Source: Streptococcaceae bacterium (GTDB lineage Bacteria; Bacillota; Bacilli; Lactobacillales; Streptococcaceae). Taken from it: a stretch of DNA of 9,696 nucleotides. The stretch covers positions 1 to 9,696 of the forward strand of contig JAISYB010000053.1 of assembly GCA_031270215.1 (NCBI GenBank), written 5' to 3'. The notes beneath the pieces were generated by a model that worked only from the letters and a program-made list of their open reading frames with translations, searched no databases and was not told the DNA's origin. The translations under genes were made by a program, and so were the position numbers. Shown here one piece after another: positions 1 to 6,306 of the stretch (the stretch's first letter is position 1; every line of letters begins with the position of its first letter).

Positions 1-9
1 CCTCCTAAG
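1..9 (-). promoter_or_regulatory. Probable ribosome binding site of a - strand gene lying outside the window
   Basis: Read on the - strand the first bases give TTAGGAGG, a near-perfect Shine-Dalgarno sequence. A gene reading leftward, starting just before base 1, is therefore likely. It would be divergent from the glycosyltransferase at 293. The gene itself cannot be seen, so this is inference. Confidence 0.4.
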
Positions 10-132
10 GGAAAGCTTAAGCTACATTGCCACTAGCTTTTCTGTAACTAGAAAGCGAAAATTTTTCAACATTGGCGAATATCTGCCTGCAATTTCCTAA
101 TTGCTACGTCGTTAAACGCCACCGTTCCGTTT

Positions 133-159
133 TTTTGATTAATTAGATTACAATCAAAA
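133..159. repeat. AT-rich inverted repeat, 8-base arms
   Basis: TTTTGATT at 133-140 and AATCAAAA at 152-159 are perfect inverted copies separated by 11 bases. The site lies about 75 bases upstream of the candidate promoter for the gene at 293. It could be a regulator site or a weak hairpin. The right arm is not followed by a T run, so it is a poor terminator. Confidence 0.4.
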
Positions 160-235
160 TAGACTGTTATGTCCTCCTACTTCCTAAAAACCAAGACAAA
201 TGAAGATTTAAAGCTGAGCTTGCAGGCTGTACTTA

Positions 236-244
236 TGATATACT
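236..244 (+). promoter_or_regulatory. Candidate extended -10 promoter for the GtrB-like gene
   Basis: TGATATACT fits the extended -10 pattern TGnTATAAT with one mismatch in the hexamer. No good -35 box lies 16-18 bases upstream, which extended -10 promoters can tolerate. Transcription would begin near 251, giving a leader of about 42 bases before the AGGGGAG ribosome binding site and the ATG at 293. Confidence 0.4.
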
Positions 245-292
245 TACTTTTGAGTTAGACTAAACGTTCTATTACGCAAAGGGGAGAAAATC

Positions 293-1234
293 ATGAAATC
301 TGTTGCAATCATTATCCCATGCTACAACGAAGCAGAAACTATTGAGCTTTATTTAGACGCTATGCAAGCAATCGAGCAGGCAGTTAGCTATCATTTCAAC
401 TATCTATTTATCAATGACGGATCACAGGATACGACATTAAAAATCCTCCAAAATTTAGCCAAGGCTTATTCCAATGTTAATTATCTTTCTTTTTCAAGAA
501 ATTTTGGTAAGGAGGCCGCACTGCTTGCCGGTCTTAAGACCGTATCAGACGAGCTGATTATTGTCATGGACGTTGACCTGCAAGATCCTCCGGAGTTGAT
601 TCCCAAAATGCTCGTCCAAATCGAAAAAGGCTACGACATTGTCGCAACACGTAGAAAAGATCGAACTGGAGAGCCATTATTTCGTTCGTTAGCTGCTAAG
701 AGCTTCTATTATCTCATCAATAAAATCTCTGACACACCAATTGTTGACGGTGCAAGAGATTTCAGACTGATGAATAGGCAAGTTGTCGATTCAATTCTTA
801 AGCTTGATGAGGTTAATCGCTTCTCCAAAGGGTTATTCAGCTGGGTTGGCTTTGACACCTACTACATTCCCTATGAAAATCATCAAAGATCAGCAGGCAA
901 AACCTCATGGAGCTTTTGGGAAATCTTTAAATACTCCCTTGAAGGAATTGTTAATTTCTCAGAAGCGCCGCTGAATATTGCAACTGTTACCGGATTTTTC
1001 AGCTGCCTTGGTGCAGGTGGTGCAATGCTTTATTTCTTTATCACTAGCTTAATTGATAAAAATCCAGTTCCCGGCTGGCCCTCTCTTGTCTGCATTATCC
1101 TCTTTCTAGGCGGCATGCAGTTGTTTTGCTTAGGTATTCTAGGAAAATACATCAGTAAAATCTTCCTTGAAGTCAAAAAGCGCCCAAGCTATATCATCAA
1201 AGAAAGCTCGATTAAAACAAAATCAATTATTTAA
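293..1234 (+). CDS. GtrB/CsbB-type polyprenyl-phosphate glycosyltransferase (GT2, two C-terminal TM helices)
   Basis: Predicted to transfer a sugar from a nucleotide donor to undecaprenyl phosphate on the inner face of the membrane, supplying a lipid-linked sugar for wall glycan or teichoic acid decoration. The 313-residue protein begins with the GT-A fold: IIPCYNE (residues 7-13), NDGSQDTT (41-48), the FSRNFGKEAALLAGL segment (67-81) and the DVDLQDPPE metal/nucleotide motif (93-101). GARDFRLMNR (153-162) is typical of the DPM1-like group. Two hydrophobic helices follow at about 227-252 and 262-285, with a lysine-rich cytosolic tail. The length and the two-helix tail match GtrB, CsbB and YkcC proteins. 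The start is supported by AGGGGAG eight bases upstream. The TraX-family gene follows 99 bases later on the same strand with no obvious terminator between, so the two are probably cotranscribed. The sugar cannot be told from the sequence. Confidence 0.9.
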   Translation: MKSVAIIIPCYNEAETIELYLDAMQAIEQAVSYHFNYLFINDGSQDTTLKILQNLAKAYSNVNYLSFSRNFGKEAALLAGLKTVSDELIIVMDVDLQDPPELIPKMLVQIEKGYDIVATRRKDRTGEPLFRSLAAKSFYYLINKISDTPIVDGARDFRLMNRQVVDSILKLDEVNRFSKGLFSWVGFDTYYIPYENHQRSAGKTSWSFWEIFKYSLEGIVNFSEAPLNIATVTGFFSCLGAGGAMLYFFITSLIDKNPVPGWPSLVCIILFLGGMQLFCLGILGKYISKIFLEVKKRPSYIIKESSIKTKSII

Positions 1235-1333
1235 GTTCATTTAAACAACCTTAATTCCCTTTTAAAAACATAATACCGTCACTACTTTAAACATAAAATA
1301 AAAACATCAATGTAAAAAGGAGTGTTCACAGTA

Positions 1334-2104
1334 ATGTTGTTTTTAAAAAGAGGATTATCTGGTTATGATTTGAAAATTTTGGGGATTACCCTCATGTTGC
1401 TCGATCATACCCATCAAATGTTTGCGCATGTCGGTGCACCAGTTTGGCTGACAATGGTCGGTCGCTTGGTCGCCCCAATCTTTTTGTTTTTATCTGCTGA
1501 GGGTTTTCATTACACACACAGCAAATATCGCTATATGGGTAATCTCTTGGTTGGCTTTTGGATTTGTAATCTGTTGTTTTACTTCCTACCGCAGGCTTTA
1601 CCAAATCCAAATATCCTCTTGATGAATTCTATCTTTGGCACACTATTTCTAGGGCTCGTCTTTATGTGGATTGCTGATGGCTTATTTGGTAAAACGAAAT
1701 ATATCAAAACCGCTCTAATTGCCCTTTTAATTACTATTATTTTATCCGCCATTCCATTGCTCCTACTTTCAATGCCAACTATCAATCCAACCTTGGTTCT
1801 CTTGTGTACTCTATTCATACCAACTCTAGCGACGGTTGAAGGTGGGATAAGCTTCGTTCTTCTAGCAATGTTTCTTTATCTATTTAGAGAAAAAAGAGTT
1901 TTGCAATATCTAACAATTGCGCTACTTAGCGGCTTTTCATTCCTGACGAGTAGGGATAGCGGGCAGTGGATGATGATTTTCTCGATTATCCCGTTGATGT
2001 GCTACAACGGCAACAAAGGCAGAAGCGATAAATGGTTCTTTTATATCTTCTACCCTGCCCATATCTTGATTTTATATCTCATTTCTACGATTTTCTTTTT
2101 GTAA
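1334..2104 (+). CDS. TraX-family multi-pass membrane protein (acyltransferase-like)
   Basis: A 256-residue, very hydrophobic protein, probably with seven or eight membrane helices. The N-terminal part carries the TraX family signature: SGYDLKILG, LLDHTHQMF, then GRLVAPIFLFLSAEGFHYTHS. The C-terminus ends in FYPAHILILYLI, also typical. In the F plasmid, TraX acetylates the pilin N-terminus. Firmicutes homologues are chromosomal and mostly of unknown function, although the fold is related to membrane acyltransferases. No conjugation genes are visible, and the neighbour is a polyprenyl-phosphate glycosyltransferase. Acylation of a surface glycan or its lipid-linked precursor is therefore a reasonable inference, not a demonstrated role. 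I chose the ATG at 1334 because an upstream GTG at 1322 overlaps the ribosome binding site AAAGGAG (1316-1322). The resulting 11-base spacing is a little long. Confidence 0.8.
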   Translation: MLFLKRGLSGYDLKILGITLMLLDHTHQMFAHVGAPVWLTMVGRLVAPIFLFLSAEGFHYTHSKYRYMGNLLVGFWICNLLFYFLPQALPNPNILLMNSIFGTLFLGLVFMWIADGLFGKTKYIKTALIALLITIILSAIPLLLLSMPTINPTLVLLCTLFIPTLATVEGGISFVLLAMFLYLFREKRVLQYLTIALLSGFSFLTSRDSGQWMMIFSIIPLMCYNGNKGRSDKWFFYIFYPAHILILYLISTIFFL

Positions 2105-2116
2105 TCTCAAAAAAAA

Positions 2117-2160
2117 CTAAAACGCAAAGTACTCGGAATCTCGGCGCTTTGCGTTTTTTT
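2117..2160. terminator. Bidirectional rho-independent terminator
   Basis: AAACGCAAAG (2120-2129) pairs with CTTTGCGTTT (2147-2156) to form a 10-base stem. It is followed by seven T residues on the + strand (2154-2160), and on the - strand by the T-rich complement of 2111-2122. It ends the + strand TraX-family gene and the - strand flippase gene, which converge here. The + strand T tract touches the flippase stop codon at 2159-2161. Confidence 0.9.
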
Positions 2161-3583
2161 ATTTACCCAAAAATCGTTTGATAAATTTAAGCTCTCCTGT
2201 TAGTAATAGATAAGCAATAATCACCACAAGCCATGCAATTCCTCTGACAAGCAAGGTCAAAAAGTCACTTGAAAAATTCGTCACCGGCTTAATCAAAAGG
2301 ATAGAAAGTGCCGTGATAATTCCTAAAAGAAATGGTTTAGCCAATACTTTAAACAATGTTATGATATGATCCTTCAACGTATAAGTCATTAAAACATAGT
2401 TGGTCATCAAAAAGTCTAAAAGATACGCAGTGCTGATACAAATCGAAATAACAGCCAACTTGCCACTCAGAATACCAATCACCGTCGCTAAGACAATACA
2501 AATAGTTGAAATGATACTAATCCGAAACATTAAGTGCGGCTGATTTCTCGCTTGAAAAATCGATGAAGTCGCAGCGCTAATCATTTGTGCCCAAATACTT
2601 AAACTTAACATCGCTAAAACAATGACCGCCGCCTGCCACTGACGACCAAATAAAAAATAAATTATCTTATCCGCATTTAATGCCATAAATGCCGTCAATG
2701 GAAAACCTATAACTCCTAACATTTTGGCAACATTGAGATAGGTTTCTTTGATGAGCGGAATGTTTTCTTGATGTTCCGAGAGAATCGGTTGCAAAACTGG
2801 ATTGATAATTCCTAGAAAAGCAACGTTTGGCGTGACAATCAGTCCATACGCCTTAGAATAAAAGCCAAGTGCGGCATCTCCTAAGAATCGACCAATTAAC
2901 ATATTATCAGAATTTTTTCCAAAGTAGGTTAAAATAGTAAATCCCAACTGATTTTTAGCAAAATGCCAAACTGCCTTTAAAGGCTTAATGTCTAGCGACT
3001 TAGTCAACTGTATTTTGACGATAAAAGCATTTAAAATCAGGATAATCACAGCGGGTACGGCAACACTTAAAATCAAAGCATAAACACCTGCACCCAGCAA
3101 GGCTGACACGACACCAACGGCGGCACCAATTAGATTAGCTACTGCTTGCCGAAGATTAATCGCAATAAATCGTTTTTCCTTTGTCAACAAAGCATTCGGA
3201 ACGATATTCAAACCATCTGCTAATATCACAACCGACATACACCAAAAAAGTGGTATATAAATTGAATTATTGTAAATTTGACTGACAATAAAGCCAAAAC
3301 TGCCAAAAAACAATGCGCAGAATGCCGCAAAAATAGCAGAATGGTTAAATAAAACACCGTAATCTTTCTTGGTCAATTCCTTATTTTGAACAATAGCCGG
3401 ACCCATGCCTGCATTAACCAGCATCTGAAAGAAATACAAAAAGACTTGCACAATCATCGCAATCCCAAAATCAGCCGGCGATAAAATTCGCGACAGAACA
3501 ATGTTGATGATTAATTGAATGAACAGATAACTATATTGCCCCAAGGCAGAAAAGATTATCCCTATTTTAAAATCGTTTTTCAA
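2159..3583 (-). CDS. Wzx-like oligosaccharide flippase (MOP/PST superfamily)
   Basis: A 474-residue polytopic protein, about 12-14 hydrophobic segments, of the polysaccharide transporter branch of the MOP superfamily. Such proteins flip undecaprenyl-linked oligosaccharides to the outer face of the membrane. The N-terminal segment IGIIFSALGQY followed by NIVLSRILSPADFGI is characteristic of WzxC/TuaB-type flippases. The middle KNSDNMLIGRFLG and GFYSKAYGL segments are also typical of that group. The likely start is TTG at 3583: the frame has no ATG until residue 43, which would remove the first helix, while AGAGGG lies five bases upstream of the TTG. It is the last gene of the - strand set, downstream of the EPS-type glycosyltransferase. 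The two are separated by about 245 bases containing a glycosyltransferase tail remnant. The substrate is unknown but presumably is built by the neighbouring transferases. Confidence 0.88.
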   Translation of the reverse strand: MKNDFKIGIIFSALGQYSYLFIQLIINIVLSRILSPADFGIAMIVQVFLYFFQMLVNAGMGPAIVQNKELTKKDYGVLFNHSAIFAAFCALFFGSFGFIVSQIYNNSIYIPLFWCMSVVILADGLNIVPNALLTKEKRFIAINLRQAVANLIGAAVGVVSALLGAGVYALILSVAVPAVIILILNAFIVKIQLTKSLDIKPLKAVWHFAKNQLGFTILTYFGKNSDNMLIGRFLGDAALGFYSKAYGLIVTPNVAFLGIINPVLQPILSEHQENIPLIKETYLNVAKMLGVIGFPLTAFMALNADKIIYFLFGRQWQAAVIVLAMLSLSIWAQMISAATSSIFQARNQPHLMFRISIISTICIVLATVIGILSGKLAVISICISTAYLLDFLMTNYVLMTYTLKDHIITLFKVLAKPFLLGIITALSILLIKPVTNFSSDFLTLLVRGIAWLVVIIAYLLLTGELKFIKRFLGK

Positions 3584-3637
3584 ATGATCCCTCTTCTTTT
3601 CTAACTCACAAACTAATTAACGCAATCAAGTTAAAAT

Positions 3638-3829
3638 CTAGTGTAAAGTCCTAAAGAACGCCCACAACCTAACTAACTTAAAACGTGAAATAAACTTATA
3701 GGTAAACATAAAGAGAACTATTTTTGGATTAATATTTTTCACTTTAATCTTTTGCCAATTTGGATATAGCTCATTAATTTTATTGATGAGTATTTTGAAA
3801 TTTTTACTGAAAATAAAAACTAGAAAACG
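3638..3829 (-). pseudogene. Glycosyltransferase C-terminal tail remnant, in frame after the TGA of the upstream gene
   Basis: Immediately after the TGA of the EPS-type glycosyltransferase, the same frame stays open for 63 codons up to a TAG at 3638-3640. Its product is basic and aromatic: NELYPNWQKIKVKNI, then PKIVLFMFTYKFISRFKLVR and LWAFFRTLH. This resembles the C-terminal tail of EPS-type GT2 enzymes. It also lines up with the upstream gene's own end, where RKIKIPNGENLIVG, IVIKIFITLRRLHLV and NVFAKFY occupy the same order. I see no start codon with a ribosome binding site, so it is most simply a leftover of a second, related glycosyltransferase gene. Two other readings are an original longer protein interrupted by a nonsense change, and an extension reached by stop-codon readthrough (TGA followed by C). 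Confidence 0.5.
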
Positions 3830-4819
3830 TCAAACAGTTTCTCGACAATAAAATTTAGCAAAAACATTTACTAGATGAAGCCGTCTTAGCGTTATAAAAA
3901 TCTTGATAACTATACCAACTATTAGGTTTTCACCGTTAGGTATTTTAATTTTTCGTATTTTTTTCTCCGTAAAGATTTGTGATAAACAATCAAATAACTC
4001 GTTATAAACTGTCATAAATCTTGAAGCAGATGAATCTCTACCGCTAAACAATAAGTAATAAATCGCTATTCTAAACATAAAATAAATAAATATTTCATCA
4101 TCAAAGTCTTTTTGCTTGACATCACGCAACTGTAGTAGTAGTAGTAGTAGTAGTAGTGCGTTGTCTTTGCTATTTAACCCTTTTTGAACTGTATTGCTTA
4201 CGCTTGCTTCATTATAGAACCAATTATAACCGGTATAAGGTAGCATAATCCATGCTTTAGTACTTATAATCTCTTTCAATGTAAAAATCAAATCTTCTCC
4301 TACACGATTATCAAAAAATTCAATTTGATTGTCTTTGATAAATTGCGTTCGGTGCAGCTTAGACCATGCAGCCATTACTAAATATCTGCCATATTCACTT
4401 TCTTTGGGTTGAACATACAGCCTATTTTTCCCTGTGCTGTCCGGCCTTTTATAGCCGCCACTCACTACATCTACTTGCGTTTTTTCTGCTACTTGATATA
4501 GTGTTTCTAGAAAATCTAAATCAAAATAATCGTCTTGGTCTAAAAAAGTAAGATAAGGCGTTGTAGTAAGCGAAATAGCTTGATTACGTGTTTTGGCAAC
4601 ACCTTGATTTTCTTGGTCTAAAACAGTAATCGAATTTGGAAATTTTGCGGCGTACTCGTTTAAAATATTAATCGAATCATCCGTTCCGCCGTCATTAATC
4701 GCTAGCAATGTAACTTTTTCAAAACCAAACGTCTGATTAACTACGCTATCTATTGCTCTAGCAAGATACTTTTCACCATTATAAACTGGTAAAATGACTG
4801 TGATTAGTGGTGCAGTCAT
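3830..4819 (-). CDS. EPS-type family 2 glycosyltransferase
   Basis: A 329-residue GT-A enzyme predicted to add a sugar to a lipid-linked oligosaccharide at the cytosolic face during surface polysaccharide assembly. Motifs in order are VILPVYNGEKYL (residues 8-19), INDGGTDDS (41-49), QGVAKTRNQAI (72-82), the metal-binding FLDQDDYFD (92-100), AWSKLHRTQFI (151-161) and GEDLIFTL (174-181), the last carrying the probable catalytic acidic residues. This is the EpsJ/CpsI/WaaV-like arrangement. A run of eight leucines (222-229) is coded by a (CTA)8 repeat. The ATG overlaps a TGA of another frame as ATGA, and a GAGGAG site lies 11 bases upstream. DNA before the start and after the stop looks like remnants of other genes. 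The gene is more AT-rich than its neighbours, which suggests a swapped-in cassette. The sugar is not predictable. Confidence 0.88.
   Translation of the reverse strand: MTAPLITVILPVYNGEKYLARAIDSVVNQTFGFEKVTLLAINDGGTDDSINILNEYAAKFPNSITVLDQENQGVAKTRNQAISLTTTPYLTFLDQDDYFDLDFLETLYQVAEKTQVDVVSGGYKRPDSTGKNRLYVQPKESEYGRYLVMAAWSKLHRTQFIKDNQIEFFDNRVGEDLIFTLKEIISTKAWIMLPYTGYNWFYNEASVSNTVQKGLNSKDNALLLLLLLLQLRDVKQKDFDDEIFIYFMFRIAIYYLLFSGRDSSASRFMTVYNELFDCLSQIFTEKKIRKIKIPNGENLIVGIVIKIFITLRRLHLVNVFAKFYCRETV
4133..4156 (-). repeat. (CTA)8 trinucleotide microsatellite inside the glycosyltransferase gene
   Basis: Eight perfect TAG units on the + strand (CTA on the coding strand) encode leucines 222-229 with one identical codon. 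Copy-number change by slippage would lengthen or shorten the leucine run without shifting the frame. Confidence 0.97.
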
Positions 4820-4857
4820 TCTTTTTTCAACTCCTCAATTTCTTTTTCAAATCATCA
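4816..4857 (-). pseudogene. Possible remnant of an upstream gene's coiled-coil C-terminus
   Basis: Directly before the EPS-type glycosyltransferase, one frame encodes FEKEIEELKKE and stops at a TGA that overlaps the next ATG as ATGA (4816-4819). That is the usual geometry of translationally coupled genes. The frame is closed by two TGA codons at 4852-4857 and has no start. The peptide resembles the charged coiled-coil end of the DUF2304 protein upstream (EKENKVIIQELSLLKQKV). It may be the stub of an earlier neighbour. At 11 codons, chance is a real alternative. Confidence 0.25.
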
Positions 4858-4944
4858 CCTCGACCAAAGTCGCAAGCCTGTTATTATGTCCAAGTTGTTG
4901 AAGCTCAAAGCATAATCGATATTAAAGATTGGATTGGTACAAGT

Positions 4945-5307
4945 CTACTGATTCGTTTTTTCTTGTTCCATTTCTCTGACTTTTTGCTTTAAAAGTGATA
5001 ATTCTTGAATAATGACCTTATTTTCTTTCTCCAAATCAATTAAAAATATTTGGTATCTCAACGAAAAGACTAGCAATACTCCTGTCAGAATAAATAAAGC
5101 CAATGAAGTAAAATTAAGTATTCCAAGACTTTGAGCTATTCTGCTTCCAAAACTAGGTAACAATGCGCCAAAAATCATTATGACTGCTAGTAACAACCAT
5201 TTTCGCATATGACGAACTTCAGCACGATCTTTACGCACCAGATTAATCGTTAATCCAAAAAAGCTTATAGCAAAGATAATCGCAATAATTCTTAATTGTA
5301 ATGGCAT
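4945..5307 (-). CDS. DUF2304 small membrane protein, GacJ-like
   Basis: A 120-residue protein with three hydrophobic helices at about 3-22, 36-53 and 64-84, followed by a charged coiled-coil tail (about 90-117). Basic residues between helices 1 and 2 (RKDRAEVRHMRK) suggest a cytosolic loop. Length, topology and position right after a soluble DPM1-like glycosyltransferase match DUF2304. In group A Streptococcus the member GacJ binds GacI and raises its activity in making undecaprenyl-phosphate-GlcNAc. The same partner role is inferred here. I start it at the ATG at 5307, with AGGAGG about nine bases upstream, inside the end of the glycosyltransferase gene. A longer frame to 5340 would overlap that gene and lacks a comparable site. 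Only four bases separate the two genes, so they are almost surely cotranslated. Confidence 0.82.
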   Translation of the reverse strand: MPLQLRIIAIIFAISFFGLTINLVRKDRAEVRHMRKWLLLAVIMIFGALLPSFGSRIAQSLGILNFTSLALFILTGVLLVFSLRYQIFLIDLEKENKVIIQELSLLKQKVREMEQEKTNQ

Positions 5308-5311
5308 CAGG

Positions 5312-6037
5312 CTAATCCTCCTTCCCAATAAAAGTTGCAATCAAAATAGAAAGCGAAACATCAAACATATAACCAACAGATTTGACTAGGTTAATACTTG
5401 ATTTCCCTGTGCCACGCTCAAACATTTGCACGCCAACTTCTTTTACTCGAACTTTTTTGGCAAATAAATGCATATAGCTTTCAGGTTCTGGGTATTTTTT
5501 GGGATAACGTTTGGAAAATTGTTCAATTACTCGGCGATTACATGCCCTATATCCGCTGGTCACATCTTTAATGTCGATTCTTGACGTCCATTTGATTAAT
5601 GACGATAAAATCTTAATCCCCAGCTGTCTAGCGCCTGTTGATTTAAAGTCGGAAATACTGCCATCTACAAAACGAGAGCCGACAGTAAAATCAGCTTCGT
5701 CATTGAGAATCGGCTCTAGTAAATTCAACAACGAATGAATATCATGTTGCCCATCACCATCAAATTGAACGGCGATGTCATAGTCGTTCTCCAAGGCGTA
5801 CAAATACCCCGTTTGCACGGCACCGCCAATCCCTAGATTTTGTATTAACTCAACGTGGTGAATATTATTAGCTAGCAAAACTTCTTCTTCGTTATCTGTT
5901 GACCCATCATTAATCACTAGATAATCTAAGACATATTTACAGCCTTGCCGATACTCATCAACTTTTTTAATCACTTCGACAATACCTTCCGACTCATTGT
6001 AGGCAGGTATAATTAATAAAATTTTAAATTCTGTCAT
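5312..6037 (-). CDS. DPM1-like family 2 glycosyltransferase without TM tail, GacI-like
   Basis: A 241-residue GT-A enzyme predicted to transfer a sugar to undecaprenyl phosphate. Motifs are LIIPAYNESEGI (8-19), VINDGSTDNEEE (41-52), QNLGIGGAVQTGY (66-78), the metal-binding QFDGDGQHD (91-99), VGSRF (119-123) and the DVTSGYRACNRRVI segment (158-171). It lacks the two C-terminal helices of GtrB/CsbB proteins. Only a mildly hydrophobic end (about 219-238) could touch the membrane. This fits the split arrangement of GacI, in which the small DUF2304 partner encoded next provides the membrane anchor. A GGAAGG site lies about ten bases before the ATG. It is the first gene of the - strand glycan set, with about 215 bases of non-coding DNA upstream. 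The sugar is unknown; GlcNAc is only suggested by analogy. Confidence 0.87.
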   Translation of the reverse strand: MTEFKILLIIPAYNESEGIVEVIKKVDEYRQGCKYVLDYLVINDGSTDNEEEVLLANNIHHVELIQNLGIGGAVQTGYLYALENDYDIAVQFDGDGQHDIHSLLNLLEPILNDEADFTVGSRFVDGSISDFKSTGARQLGIKILSSLIKWTSRIDIKDVTSGYRACNRRVIEQFSKRYPKKYPEPESYMHLFAKKVRVKEVGVQMFERGTGKSSINLVKSVGYMFDVSLSILIATFIGKED

Positions 6038-6180
6038 TTAGTGAGACACCTTCCAAAATTACTACGAAATCATTTTTTCATATTTTCAAACATTGTAACA
6101 CAAATCCTGCAAAATATTATCTACTTCTTTTCCCTGATTTAACTATTGTTACTTTATTTCTCAATCTTTACACGCTACTC

Positions 6181-6189
6181 ATTGTACCA
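6181..6189 (-). promoter_or_regulatory. Candidate extended -10 promoter for the - strand glycan genes
   Basis: On the - strand this reads TGGTACAAT, an extended -10 element with one hexamer mismatch. It lies about 145 bases before the glycosyltransferase start at 6037. No convincing -35 box is present. A weaker alternative is TTGAGA (6159-6164) with TAAATC 17 bases downstream. The rest of 6038-6250 is AT-rich and shows no gene. Confidence 0.3.
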
Positions 6190-6252
6190 TAAAAAAGATA
6201 TTGTAGCTTACCAGTTTTGAAAAAAAGCTTGTTTGAATAAGCTAATTACGTT

Positions 6253-6285
6253 AAAAAGACGCCACAAAAATTGGGCGTCCTTTTT
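6253..6285 (-). terminator. Rho-independent terminator after rpsU
   Basis: AAAAAG plus ACGCC (6253-6263) pairs with GGCGT plus CTTTTT (6274-6285), with one bulged base and a loop of about ten bases. On the - strand it ends in a T run, 21 bases past the rpsU stop. The flanking T run on the + strand means it could also stop transcription arriving from the left. Confidence 0.8.
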
Positions 6286-6306
6286 AAATTATGAATTCAG
6301 CATAAA

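Larger units (their letters stand above)
10..292. other. Intergenic region, probably divergent promoter/leader DNA
   Basis: No convincing coding frame is present on either strand. There are several small inverted repeats: GCTTTTCT (36-43) with AGAAAGC (50-56), the AGCTTAAGCT palindrome at 14-23, and an 8-base-arm repeat at 133-159 listed separately. If a - strand gene starts just left of the window, these hairpins lie in its 5' leader. I do not recognise any known riboswitch or T-box here. Confidence 0.4.

Noticed and set aside
120..140. AAACG...CGTTT followed by a T run as a terminator on the + strand.
   Set aside because: The stem is only five base pairs, AT-rich and with a loop of about nine bases, and no + strand gene is seen upstream of it.
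4861..4872. CGAC-CAAA-GTCG mini hairpin between the DUF2304 gene and the EPS-type glycosyltransferase.
   Set aside because: A four-base stem without a T run is too small to call a terminator.
4366..4992. Open frames on the + strand opposite the EPS-type glycosyltransferase and beyond its start (4366-4551 and 4807-4992).
   Set aside because: The first lies antisense to a clear GT2 gene. The second crosses a gene end and an intergenic gap. Neither has a good ribosome binding site or a recognisable product.
50..5361. Two 12-13 base matches between the left intergenic region (TAGAAAGCGAAA; CAATCAAAATAGA) and 5337-5357.
   Set aside because: The second copies lie inside the conserved end of the GacI-like coding sequence, and the matches are AT-rich and non-collinear. 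No duplication is implied.
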